DNA of 64,000 nt, from positions 8,122,001-8,186,000 of the forward strand of contig NZ_JAUSZI010000002.1 in the NCBI RefSeq assembly GCF_030817415.1. The letters run 5' to 3'. This DNA is from Streptomyces umbrinus (GTDB taxonomy: Bacteria > Actinomycetota > Actinomycetes > Streptomycetales > Streptomycetaceae). Below, in pieces: positions 30,001 to 37,064 of this stretch; the first letter of the stretch is position 1; each line of letters opens with the position of its first letter. The position numbers were made by a program, and so were the translations under genes. The notes below the pieces were generated by a model. The model had not been told where the DNA came from and made no database searches. It saw nothing but the letters and a program-made list of their open reading frames with translations.

Positions 30001-30755
30001 GGCTGTGGGATCTGGCGAGTCGGCGGTCGGTCGCGACGCTGCCCGGACACACCGGGGCGGTCGGGGCGGTCGCGTTCAGCCCCGACGGCCGGACACTGGC
30101 CAGCGCGAGCAGTGACTGGACGATCCGGCTCTGGAACCCGGCCCGTCGTAAGACCTTCGCGAGCCTCACCCGGCACACCGACTTCGTCAACACCCTTGCC
30201 TTCAGCCCGGACGGCCGCACGCTGGCGACCGCCGGTGACGACCGGACGGTCAGGCTGTGGGATCTGGCGAGTCGTCGTGGCATCGGGACGCTGTCGGGGC
30301 ACAGCGGGGCGGTGCGTTCGGTGGCGTTCGGTCCTGACGGGCGGACTCTGGCGAGTGCGGGCAATGACGGCACTGTCCGGTTGTGGGACTCGACGCGACG
30401 TCGCCCCATCGGGACGCTGTCGGGGCACAGCGGGGCGGTGCGTTCGGTGGCGTTCGGTCCTGACGGGCGGACTCTGGCGAGTGCGGGCAATGACGGCACT
30501 GTCCGGTTGTGGGACTCGACGCGACGTCGCCCCATCGCGACGCTGTCGGGGCACAGCGGGGCGGTGGCGGCCGTCACCTACGCGCGAGACGGGGCCACCG
30601 TGCTGACGGGAGGCTACGACGGCACCGCCAGGGTCTGGGGCCTTGATGTCGACCGCCGGATCCGGCAGGTGTGCCGCGTCGTCGGTGCCGCCGACCCGGA
30701 ACAGTGGCGGCGACTGGGCTTCGGCATCCGCGACAGCTCGGCTTGCGAACGCTGA
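27039..30755 (+). CDS. HTH-nSTAND-like NTPase-WD40 protein, membrane anchored
   Basis: A 1238-residue protein. Residues 12-80 form a helix-turn-helix (YRELEVLAHYSVATLSQAAAG). The nSTAND1-type NTPase has Walker A FGASGAGKSSLL near 147 and Walker B LLLVVDQFEE near 229. A single transmembrane helix (LLALMAFLLAGTVVAGL) lies near 545-565, and from about 627 to the end there are 14 WD40 repeats, enough for two seven-bladed propellers. Several repeats are identical at DNA level. Start candidates are GTG 27009, ATG 27027 and GTG 27039. The last follows GAGGAG. STAND ATPases with sensor repeats act as signalling switches, often in immunity or development. Confidence 0.85.
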   Translation: MARGERPLDAGDNELLQFAADLRQLRKRAGSPTYRELEVLAHYSVATLSQAAAGRRLPSLSVTIAYVRACGGDTREWERRWHRTAAGIAAEAARDKSGEPDGTRSGVQPYRGLSAFRSEDAEWFFGREQVVDDLVTRLKYGRFAAVFGASGAGKSSLLRAGLVPRWRGEGREVLLFTPGPRPLAETALRLARSAGRTPEDLSAELAEGRQALHRAVRRTLAEGPEDAELLLVVDQFEETFTLCRDEAERTRFVDALLAAALAEDSRCRVVLGVRADFYAHCTRYPSLVEALRDAQVPVGPMSVDELRRAVVRPAVRAGLTVEGALLATLMAQAHGQVGVMPLLSHALLETWRRRRGNALTLEAFQATGGLEGALARTAEEFYQELDAGQRELARQVFLRLTAFGEGTEDTRRPARLDELADLDTDGGVAAVVDAAARARLLTVDRDRLELAHEALIRCWPRLHGWLSEDRETLRSLRRLTEAAHAWEELGRDPGAVYRGVRLAGAVELSRGLLTVGERDFVDAGVAAQAADDMATRRRARLQRRLLALMAFLLAGTVVAGLTAYDQRREALGQRSIALSRAMAAQSGAVASGQPEASMMLAVQAFRTAGITEARSALLSTQAAYFDGRLKGHSGPVNAVAFRPGGRELATAGADRTVVLWEAARRKRTAVLGGHTGEVIAIAFSPNGRLLAVGTADRRIRVWDVDRRRPVHDFPGRARGLAFAPDGKVLASGGSDSVVTLRDLSRGRAVAVLRGHGDAVNAVAFTPDGSGLVSGGDDRTVRLWDVGGRRTPVVLRGHSDLVEGLAVSPDGKTAASAGADRTIRLWDLTRRRTFAVLRGHSDQVNAVAFNHDGSMLASAGGEGTVRVWDVDDHRLITSLSGHTDYAMGVAFGGRGDVLASAGFDGTTVLWDLNRSALITHPLSGITGVALGPDGRTLATGGSDGMVRLWDLASRRSVATLPGHTGAVGAVAFSPDGRTLVTGGSDRMVRLWDLASRRSVATLPGHTGAVGAVAFSPDGRTLASASSDWTIRLWNPARRKTFASLTRHTDFVNTLAFSPDGRTLATAGDDRTVRLWDLASRRGIGTLSGHSGAVRSVAFGPDGRTLASAGNDGTVRLWDSTRRRPIGTLSGHSGAVRSVAFGPDGRTLASAGNDGTVRLWDSTRRRPIATLSGHSGAVAAVTYARDGATVLTGGYDGTARVWGLDVDRRIRQVCRVVGAADPEQWRRLGFGIRDSSACER
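29855..30099 (+). repeat. near-identical 126-bp WD40 DNA repeat pair
   Basis: Two tandem 126-bp units (29855-29980 and from 29981) encode WD repeats nine and ten. They are identical over at least 118 bp except for one base near the start. Identity at third codon positions points to a recent duplication. Confidence 0.85.
30281..30532 (+). repeat. identical 126-bp WD40 DNA repeat pair
   Basis: Units 30281-30406 and 30407-30532 appear identical at every base and encode WD repeats twelve and thirteen. The third unit shares the first 30 bp. Such identity implies recent unequal crossing-over or gene conversion within the propeller. Confidence 0.9.
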
Positions 30756-30781
30756 CGGAGCAAGTCGGTGAGGAGAGGCTT

Positions 30782-31495
30782 CTATTCCCGCCCCGAAGTC
30801 ACCACCGCCAACACCCCCACGATCCCTGCCGCGACCAGCAGCGGAATGGCCAGGCCGTGGTGGAGTACCAGCCATGCGCCGAGCAGTGCGCCCGCGAGCA
30901 TCGCGATCACCGATGCCGTGCGGCGTGGGGAGTGGTGGGCGGTGCCGCCCGCGGCGCGGGAGTCGCTTGCGAGGCCGGTCAGGGTCATCGTCAGGACGGT
31001 GGTCGTCAGGTCGGGCACGCCCAGTTTGCGTACGGTCGCGTTGCGCAGGCCCATCGCGAAGGCCGTCACCGCGATGAGGGTGTAGACGGTGGCGGTCGCG
31101 CCGGGTGCGGCGAAGGCGACCACGGAGGCCGCGCCCACGAGTACCGCCTCGGCGGCCAGCGTGAGGCGGGCCCAGGTCCGGCGCGAGCCTTTGCCCAGGC
31201 GTACCGCGACGCGTCCGCCCGCCACCGCGCCCACCAGGAAGGCGCCCAGTGACGTCAGCGTGTGCGACACCGAGAAGCCGGGTGCGCCGGCGGCGGCGAA
31301 GCCCAGCACGACCACGTTGCCGGTCATGTTCGCCGTAAAGACGTGCTCAAGGCCGAGATAGCTCACCGCGTCGATCAGCCCGCTGACCACGGTCAGGGCC
31401 AGCAGAACGATGACCAGCCGCAGACCGCGCGCCTCGGGATCGGGGGCGAGATCGGGATCGGGGCCGCCTGTCTTCCCTGTCTCTTCGGCGCTCAT
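30782..31495 (-). CDS. DUF1275 (YoaK-like) membrane protein
   Basis: A 237-residue protein with six or so membrane helices. It has the family hallmark LIDAVSYLGLEHVFTANMTGNVVVLG near residues 42-66, and MGLRNATVRKLGVPDLTTTVLT further on. The ATG at 31495 has CGGAGG four bases upstream. An upstream in-frame stretch rich in proline is excluded. The family is widespread and its function unknown. It converges with the nSTAND gene with a 26-bp gap. Confidence 0.88.
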   Translation of the reverse strand: MSAEETGKTGGPDPDLAPDPEARGLRLVIVLLALTVVSGLIDAVSYLGLEHVFTANMTGNVVVLGFAAAGAPGFSVSHTLTSLGAFLVGAVAGGRVAVRLGKGSRRTWARLTLAAEAVLVGAASVVAFAAPGATATVYTLIAVTAFAMGLRNATVRKLGVPDLTTTVLTMTLTGLASDSRAAGGTAHHSPRRTASVIAMLAGALLGAWLVLHHGLAIPLLVAAGIVGVLAVVTSGRE

Positions 31496-31584
31496 GGGGC
31501 CTCCGGTCGGCGCGGGTGGGCTCGGTGCCCGCAAGTTCATCACGGGTGGCCGTCGAGATTCCGGATGCGCCCCACCGGAACATG

Positions 31585-31626
31585 GCGAAGGCGGCGGCCC
31601 CGGGGATCGGGGGCCGCCGCCTTCGC
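31585..31626 (-). terminator. strong hairpin terminator after the transglycosylase gene
   Basis: A perfect 17-bp stem, GCGAAGGCGGCGGCCCC paired with its complement at 31610-31626, with an 8-nt loop. It lies 24 bp past the transglycosylase stop on the minus strand. Confidence 0.85.
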
Positions 31627-31649
31627 GTACGGGGGTGCTGCTGGGCCGG

Positions 31650-32075
31650 TCAGTACCAGCCGTTGGCCTGCCAGAAGTTCCAGGCGCCGGTCGGGCTGCC
31701 GTAGCGGTCGTTCATGTAGTCGAGGCCCCACTTGATCTGGGTCTTCGGGTTCGTCTTCCAGTCTGAACCGGCGGAGGCCATCTTCGAGGCCGGCAGGGCC
31801 TGGACCAGGCCGTAGGCGCCGGAGGAAGAGTTGGTGGCGGTGACGTTCCAGCCGCTCTCGTGCTCGACGATCTTGCTGAACGCCTTGTACTGCGAGTCGT
31901 TCGGGATCATCTTCTGAGCGATCGCCTTGGCCGAGGTGGGGGAAGCCTTCGCGGGGGCCGCGGCCTGAGCGGGGCCCGCCGCGAACACCATGCCGGCGGT
32001 GGCAGCGGCCACGGCGGCACCGGTGAGGGCCTTCTTCGGAGTGGCGATGCGGCGGATGCGGGTGGAGATGGACAC
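31650..32075 (-). CDS. secreted transglycosylase-SLT-like cell-wall hydrolase
   Basis: A 141-residue exported protein. Residues 1-38 form a signal peptide with an AQAAA cleavage region. The mature domain has IVEHESGWNVTATNSSSGAYGLVQALP, the catalytic glutamate followed by the G-x-x-Q motif of SLT/lysozyme-like folds, and ends FWQANGWY, a common end in actinobacterial muralytic proteins. GTG 32075 is chosen over the longer frame because AAGGAAAAGG precedes it and the signal peptide starts there. It would cleave peptidoglycan glycan strands during growth. A leader of about 230 bp with a hairpin precedes it. Confidence 0.85.
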   Translation of the reverse strand: MSISTRIRRIATPKKALTGAAVAAATAGMVFAAGPAQAAAPAKASPTSAKAIAQKMIPNDSQYKAFSKIVEHESGWNVTATNSSSGAYGLVQALPASKMASAGSDWKTNPKTQIKWGLDYMNDRYGSPTGAWNFWQANGWY

Positions 32076-32145
32076 AGAGAACCTTTTCCTTCGGGGACAT
32101 GGCGGTCGCTCGTACGCCGTGACCCGTAAGGCCTTGGCATGCGTT

Positions 32146-32177
32146 GGCGCCGAGGCCCGGGTGGGCTCGTCGGCGCC
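32146..32177 (-). other. hairpin in the long leader of the transglycosylase gene
   Basis: GGCGCCGA (32146-32153) pairs perfectly with TCGGCGCC (32170-32177) about 70 bp upstream of the start. Cell-wall hydrolase genes of this group in actinobacteria are often under a cyclic di-AMP riboswitch, but the conserved GGGGUGAAUCC-like element was not found here, so I do not call one. Confidence 0.4.
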
Positions 32178-32307
32178 TTGCGACTCCTCCAGAGAAACAG
32201 GCTCGGAGGGTGTCCGCAATGACCCCTTTTGCTAGTTGCGGTCGTATCCGCCACGAAAGGTCCTTCTGTGACGTGGCTCTCAATCCGCAGGTCAGGGGCG
32301 ATGAAGG

Positions 32308-32323
32308 CGTGGGCATGACACAA
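32308..32323 (-). promoter_or_regulatory. 16-mer shared with the secreted nuclease promoter
   Basis: Identical to the 16-mer at 5031-5046, in the same orientation relative to a downstream gene for an exported protein. It lies about 230 bp upstream of the transglycosylase start. Confidence 0.5.
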
Positions 32324-32408
32324 GGAATGATCTACGATCGCGCTTAGTAAGTGACCTAAGTCCTGTGGGCCGCCTCACGGTGGGTGTAACCCGCAGTGGT
32401 TGAAGCGT

Positions 32409-33302
32409 CTACGGTGTGCGGCCGGACGGTGTGACGGGCGCCGCATCACGTGGCTCCTCGAAGGTGACCGACGTCTCGAAGGCGGCCCTCCGCGTGGCCC
32501 GCCGGAGCGCTTTGAGGACGGTCGCGCCGAGCGTGAGGGTCAGGACGACGGTCACGGCGGCCCGGCCCAGGTCCCAGCCGAGCGAGGTGGCCAGACAGTA
32601 CGCGACGAAACGGGCCAGGTTGGCGTCCACGTCGTCGTGCGGGTCGAAGGCGACGTTCGACGACAGCGCGTCCATGAAGGGCCAGCCGGCCAGATTCATG
32701 AACATGCCGTACGCGAAGGCCGCGACGAACCCGTACAGGGCGAGCATCGACAGCTCGCCCCGGCCGCGCAGCCGGTCCGGGCCCGGCAGCAGGCCCGCGC
32801 CCATCGTGAACCAGCCCATGGACAGCATCTGGAACGGCATCCACGGTCCGACCCCGCCCGTGAGCAGCGCCGACGCGAACATCGTGACCGCCCCGAGTAC
32901 GAATCCGAAGCCCGGCCCGAGGACCCGCCCGCTCAGCACCATCAGGAAGAACATGGGCTCGATGCCGGCGGTTCCGGCTCCGATCGGCCGCAGCGCGGCC
33001 CCCGTCGCGGCGAGCACGCCGAGCATGGCCACGGCCTTGGGGCCGAGCCCCGACTCGGAGATCGTCGCCCCGACGACCCCGACCAGCAGTACAAGCAGCC
33101 CCGCGAACAGCCAGGGCGCGTCCTTGGAGTGGGCACTCACCTGGGACGTGGGCCCGCTGAAGAACGGCCAGGTGAGCGCCGCCAGACCGACGAGGCTGAC
33201 AAGGAGGAGGGTGGCGAGGGAACGGGGGCCCAGGCGGATGGGGCGGGCTTGGCGTTGGGGGAGGGGGTGAGGTTCGGGGCGGGGGTGCGACTTCTCGTTC
33301 AT
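32409..33302 (-). CDS. ECF transporter substrate-binding (S) component, probable cobalamin
   Basis: A 297-residue integral membrane protein with six to eight helices (LATLLLVSLVGLAALTWPFF, FVLGAVTMFASALLTGGVGPWMPFQML, MNLAGWPFMDAL). The region GPGFGFVLGAVTMFASALLTGG is typical of ECF S subunits. The start overlaps the ATPase stop by four bases (ATGA). It is the last gene of the operon behind a cobalamin riboswitch, so it most likely binds cobalamin or a precursor. Confidence 0.8.
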   Translation of the reverse strand: MNEKSHPRPEPHPLPQRQARPIRLGPRSLATLLLVSLVGLAALTWPFFSGPTSQVSAHSKDAPWLFAGLLVLLVGVVGATISESGLGPKAVAMLGVLAATGAALRPIGAGTAGIEPMFFLMVLSGRVLGPGFGFVLGAVTMFASALLTGGVGPWMPFQMLSMGWFTMGAGLLPGPDRLRGRGELSMLALYGFVAAFAYGMFMNLAGWPFMDALSSNVAFDPHDDVDANLARFVAYCLATSLGWDLGRAAVTVVLTLTLGATVLKALRRATRRAAFETSVTFEEPRDAAPVTPSGRTP

Positions 33303-35053
33303 GAGCTCGGCTCCTCCTCCCCTTCGGTCGCGCGGAGCGCCTCGCGTACCTGCGGGACCGTGAGCCATTTCTGCGGGGCGAGGATCTTGGTGACCTGTGG
33401 AGCGAAGGACGGGGAGGCGACGACGACCTCGGCCGTCGGGCCGTCCGCCACGGGCTCGCCGTCGGCGAGGATGACGACCCGGTGGGAGAGTTCGGCGGCC
33501 AGCTCGACGTCATGGGTGGCCAGCACGATGGCGTGGCCCTCGGCCGCCAGCCCCCGCAGGACGGTGACCAGACGGGACTTCGCCGCGTAGTCGAGGCCGC
33601 GGGTCGGCTCGTCGAGGAGGAGCAGGGGAGGGCGGGCCGTCAGTACGACCGCCAGCGCGAGCGCGAGCCGCTGACCCTCCGAGAGGTCCCGCGGATGCGT
33701 GTCGTCCGCGATGCCCGGGAGCAGCTCGGACACCAGGGTCCGGCAGGTGCCCGGTTCCGCCCCCGCGTCGGAGTCGGCGGCTGCGCACTCCCCGGCCACC
33801 GTGTCGGCGTACAGCAGGTCGCGGGGCTCCTGCGGTACGAGGCCGACGTGGCGGATGAGTTCACGGGGTGCCGTGCGGTGGGGCTCGACACCGCCCACGC
33901 GCACGGATCCCGACGCCGGTTGGACCAGGCCGACAAGGGCGGAGAGCAGCGTGGACTTGCCGGCGCCGTTGCGGCCCATGAGGGCGACTGTCTCGCCGGG
34001 GTCGACAGTGAGCGTGACGGAGCGGAGCACTTCGGTGCGGCCGCGGCGGACGGAGAGGTTCTCAATCACCGCTGAGCGGCTGGCGGTTGGGGTTGTGGTC
34101 CGGGGTGTGGTCTCGGGGGTGCGCCTGCGGAAGAGACGGGGGCGGGGGTGACGGGTGGGCGTCGGGGTGCTTTCCGCCGGGAGCAGGGGGGCCGTGTTCG
34201 CGTACGTGCTCGTCGTGTTCGCAGCTCCGTACGTGCTGTTCTCCAGCCGCTCCCGCAGCGTGCCCGCCCTTCGTCGGGCGTCCCTCACTGTCAGCGGCAG
34301 GGGTGACCAGCCGGCGAGCCTGCCCAGCGCCACCACCGGGGGGTACACCGGGGAGACGGCCATGACCTCGGACGGTGTGCCCAGCACGAGTGGGGCGCCG
34401 GGGGTGGGGAGGAGGGCGACCTGGTCGGCGTACTGGATGACGCGTTCCAGGCGGTGCTCGGCCATGAGGACCGTCGTGCCGAGGTCGTGCACGAGGCGCT
34501 GGAGGACGGCGAGTACCTCCTCCGCGGCGGCCGGGTCGAGGGCCGAGGTCGGTTCGTCGAGGACCAGGACCTTGGGGTGCGGGGTGAGGACCGAGCCGAT
34601 CGCGACGCGCTGCTGCTGGCCGCCGGAGAGCGTGGAGATGGGACGGTCGCGGAGGTCGGCGAGGCCGAGCAGGTCCAGGGTCTCCTCGACGCGGCGGCGC
34701 ATCACGTCGGGGGCGAGGCCCAACGACTCCATTCCGTACGCGAGTTCGTCCTCGACCGTGTCCGTCACGAAGTGCGACAGCGGATCCTGGCCCACCGTGC
34801 CGACCACGTCGGCGAGTTCGCGCGGCTTGTGGGTCCGGGTGTCACGGCCCGCCACCGTCACGCGGCCGCGCAGGGTGCCACCCGTGAAGTGCGGGACCAG
34901 TCCGTTCACCGCGCCGAGCACCGTCGACTTGCCGACCCCGGACGGGCCGACCAGCAGCATCAACTCGCCCTCGGGGACGGTGAGTTCGATGCCCTGGACG
35001 GTCGGCCCTGCCGCTCCGTCGTATGTCACGGAGACATTCTCGAAGCGGATCAT
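33299..35053 (-). CDS. ECF transporter ATPase with two fused ABC domains (CbiO-like)
   Basis: A 584-residue protein containing two nucleotide-binding domains. The first (1-240) has Walker A GPSGVGKST, signature LSGGQQQR and Walker B VLVLDEPTSALD. The second (about 330-570) has GRNGAGKST, LSEGQRLALAL and LLLLDEPTRGLD. A Pro/Thr-rich linker of about 60 residues joins them. This fuses the EcfA/EcfA' pair in one chain. The ATG overlaps the previous stop (ATGA), and the reading frame upstream of 35053 is the antisense of the T-component gene. Confidence 0.9.
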   Translation of the reverse strand: MIRFENVSVTYDGAAGPTVQGIELTVPEGELMLLVGPSGVGKSTVLGAVNGLVPHFTGGTLRGRVTVAGRDTRTHKPRELADVVGTVGQDPLSHFVTDTVEDELAYGMESLGLAPDVMRRRVEETLDLLGLADLRDRPISTLSGGQQQRVAIGSVLTPHPKVLVLDEPTSALDPAAAEEVLAVLQRLVHDLGTTVLMAEHRLERVIQYADQVALLPTPGAPLVLGTPSEVMAVSPVYPPVVALGRLAGWSPLPLTVRDARRRAGTLRERLENSTYGAANTTSTYANTAPLLPAESTPTPTRHPRPRLFRRRTPETTPRTTTPTASRSAVIENLSVRRGRTEVLRSVTLTVDPGETVALMGRNGAGKSTLLSALVGLVQPASGSVRVGGVEPHRTAPRELIRHVGLVPQEPRDLLYADTVAGECAAADSDAGAEPGTCRTLVSELLPGIADDTHPRDLSEGQRLALALAVVLTARPPLLLLDEPTRGLDYAAKSRLVTVLRGLAAEGHAIVLATHDVELAAELSHRVVILADGEPVADGPTAEVVVASPSFAPQVTKILAPQKWLTVPQVREALRATEGEEEPSS

Positions 35054-36369
35054 GAGGGTTCCTTGCGGGTGTTCTCGGGTGCGGGGGCGACGAAGGCGGG
35101 GAGGAGGCCGAGGAGGATCGCCGCCGCGGGCCACAGGGGGAGTGTCGGCGCGGTCAGCGGGACGACACCGGGGTGCAGGGCCTCGGAGTTGGACGGGGTG
35201 TAGGAGGCGTACAGGATCAGCAGCGTCGCGACCGCCGCGCCGGACGCGGCGACCAGCCATGCGCGTACGCCCCACGCGTCCGGCCGGTAGCGCGTACGCA
35301 GCGAGCGGCGGCCGCCGAGCCACAGGCCGCCGAGGGCCGCGGCGAGTCCGGCGAGCAGTACGGGCAGGCCGTAGCTGCCGCCCTCCGCGGTGAGCAGGCC
35401 GTACGTTCCGGCGCAGACCCCGACCAGACCGCCCAGCGTGAGTGCGGCGGTTGTGCGGCGGACTGTTCGTGGTACGTCCGCCGTGCGGCCGTAGCCGCGT
35501 GCGTCCATCGCCGCCGCGAGGGAGACGGACCGCTCCAACGCGCCCTCCAGGACCGGGAGTCCGACCTGGAGCAGGCCGCGCAGGCCCTTGTCCGGGCGGC
35601 CTCGGAGGCGGCGGGCGGCGCGCAGGCGCTGGACGTCCGCGATCAGGTTCGGGGCGAAGGTGAGGGCCACGACTACGGCAACTCCCGCTTCGTACAAGGC
35701 TCCTGGGAGGGATTTGAGGAGGCGGGCCGGGTTCGCGAGGGCGTTCGCCGCGCCTACGCAGATGAGGAGGGTGGCGAGTTTCAGGCCGTCGTAGAGGGCG
35801 AAGGTCAGGCCTTCCGCGGTGACTCTGCCTCCGATGCGGATGCCCTCCGCCCAGTCCGGGAGGGGGAGTTCGGGGAGGGTGAGGAGGGTGTGGGTGCCGG
35901 GGATGGGGGAGCCGAGGATTACTGCGAACGCCAGGCGGATGAGCAGGACGGCCAGGGCGAGTTTCACGAAGGCGCCGTAGGAGTGGGCCCAGGGGGCCTC
36001 TGTTCGGCGGGCCGCCACTACGTAGCCGGCTACGCCGATCAGTAGGGCCAGGAGGAGGGGGTTTGTGGTGCGGGATGCGGCTGTTCCCAGGCCCAGGGCC
36101 CAGAGCCACCAGGCGCCTGGGTGGATTGCGTTGGTTCTGGTTGCCTGCGGCGCGGTGAGTCTGCGTTGGACTTTTTTGGATAGGGCGCCCGGTGTCGTGG
36201 GCTGTGCCCACCCTCCCCCATTCTCGGCTTCGCTCGAACGGGGGGACCCCCATCGCCCTGCGGAACGCCTGCCCACAGAGGTAGCAGCGGTAGCTGGGGA
36301 GGGGGTGGGCGTAGGCCCGGAAGTGTCTCCGGTGTCTCGTCCCCAGTACTCGTCGTCGCTCGCGGTCAT
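35050..36369 (-). CDS. ECF transporter transmembrane (T) component, CbiQ-like
   Basis: A 439-residue membrane protein. The first 70 residues are soluble and low in complexity. Then come helices and the coupling motif region RLRAARRLRGRPDKGLRG and SLAAAMDARGYGRTADVPR, whose A-R-G motifs dock the ATPases. The last 130 residues add further helices beyond the usual CbiQ length of about 230-260. The stop overlaps the ATPase start. The upstream gene ends 11 bp before its ATG. Confidence 0.88.
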   Translation of the reverse strand: MTASDDEYWGRDTGDTSGPTPTPSPATAATSVGRRSAGRWGSPRSSEAENGGGWAQPTTPGALSKKVQRRLTAPQATRTNAIHPGAWWLWALGLGTAASRTTNPLLLALLIGVAGYVVAARRTEAPWAHSYGAFVKLALAVLLIRLAFAVILGSPIPGTHTLLTLPELPLPDWAEGIRIGGRVTAEGLTFALYDGLKLATLLICVGAANALANPARLLKSLPGALYEAGVAVVVALTFAPNLIADVQRLRAARRLRGRPDKGLRGLLQVGLPVLEGALERSVSLAAAMDARGYGRTADVPRTVRRTTAALTLGGLVGVCAGTYGLLTAEGGSYGLPVLLAGLAAALGGLWLGGRRSLRTRYRPDAWGVRAWLVAASGAAVATLLILYASYTPSNSEALHPGVVPLTAPTLPLWPAAAILLGLLPAFVAPAPENTRKEPS

Positions 36370-36380
36370 CGCAGGGCCCG

Positions 36381-37064
36381 TCAGCCCCGGCGCCGACGGG
36401 CCTGCCACACGACCGCCGCGCCCAGGGCCGCCACCGCGGCGATTCCGGCCAGCAGGCCCACCGAGGGGCCGCCGTTCCCGTTGCCGCGCTTGCTTTCCGC
36501 CTCCGCGCCCGGCGACGCCGAAGTCTTCGGGCGGTTGCCCGCGACCGGCTCTCCGCAACCCGTGGTCGGGTAGCCCGCGATGGCGCAGAGCAGAGCGTTG
36601 GTGTCGTAGCGGAGGGGCTTGGCGACGGCGGCGAGGGCGTCTGCGGTCGTGGCGTCGTCGTCGACGCGGGCGCAGGCCGTGCGGGGGCGGGGCGGGGTCG
36701 AGCCGGACGGGGCGTCCGCGGCCGTGCCGAAGTCGAGGACGAGGCCGACCCGCTTGGACCCCTCCCGTGCGGGCGTCTTCGCGCAGATCGTCGCGAAGTC
36801 GGCGGCGCCGCGCGGCTTCGCCGAGTCCTTCGAGTCCTCGCTCACCGAGAAACGGAACCCCTGGACGTCACCGTCCGAGGGCCGCGCGGTCGACGGTCCC
36901 TGGGTCGCGTACACCCACGTATCGGCCGTATCGGCCGTATCGGCGGTGGAATTCCGGTCCCAGAAGGACCAGTAGCGGTAGCCGACCGCCTGGGCCTGCC
37001 CCGCCGTGCCGAGGACGGCGAGCAGGAGACACAGGACCGGCAGAACCAGGCGGCGGCAGGTCAC
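36381..37064 (-). CDS. SCO2322-family secreted, membrane-anchored protein
   Basis: A 227-residue protein with a signal peptide (1-27, ending AQA-VG), an extracytoplasmic domain opening YRYWSFWDRNS with four cysteines (TICAK, RTACAR, LLCAI, TGCGE), a Ser/Glu-rich linker and a C-terminal transmembrane helix plus RRRRG. It looks like a small DUF4430-like beta domain, but that is a guess. The GTG overlaps the preceding stop. It lies between a toroid-type protein and the T component in the riboswitch operon, implying a role in cobalamin capture at the cell surface. Confidence 0.75.
   Translation of the reverse strand: MTCRRLVLPVLCLLLAVLGTAGQAQAVGYRYWSFWDRNSTADTADTADTWVYATQGPSTARPSDGDVQGFRFSVSEDSKDSAKPRGAADFATICAKTPAREGSKRVGLVLDFGTAADAPSGSTPPRPRTACARVDDDATTADALAAVAKPLRYDTNALLCAIAGYPTTGCGEPVAGNRPKTSASPGAEAESKRGNGNGGPSVGLLAGIAAVAALGAAVVWQARRRRG

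Noticed and set aside
28659..30875. Minus-strand 738-residue frame opposite the WD40 region
   Set aside because: It repeats with the WD40 period and has no independent signal. It is a shadow of the repeats.
24000..31000. Prophage or integrative element spanning the accessory-looking block
   Set aside because: No integrase, att-like tRNA repeat, phage structural genes or GC shift was seen. The block contains ordinary streptomycete regulators and secreted proteins.
32076..32330. Cyclic di-AMP (ydaO) riboswitch before the transglycosylase gene
   Set aside because: Expected from the gene type, but the conserved GGGGUGAAUCC-like and GUCAGCUAAC-like elements are not present.
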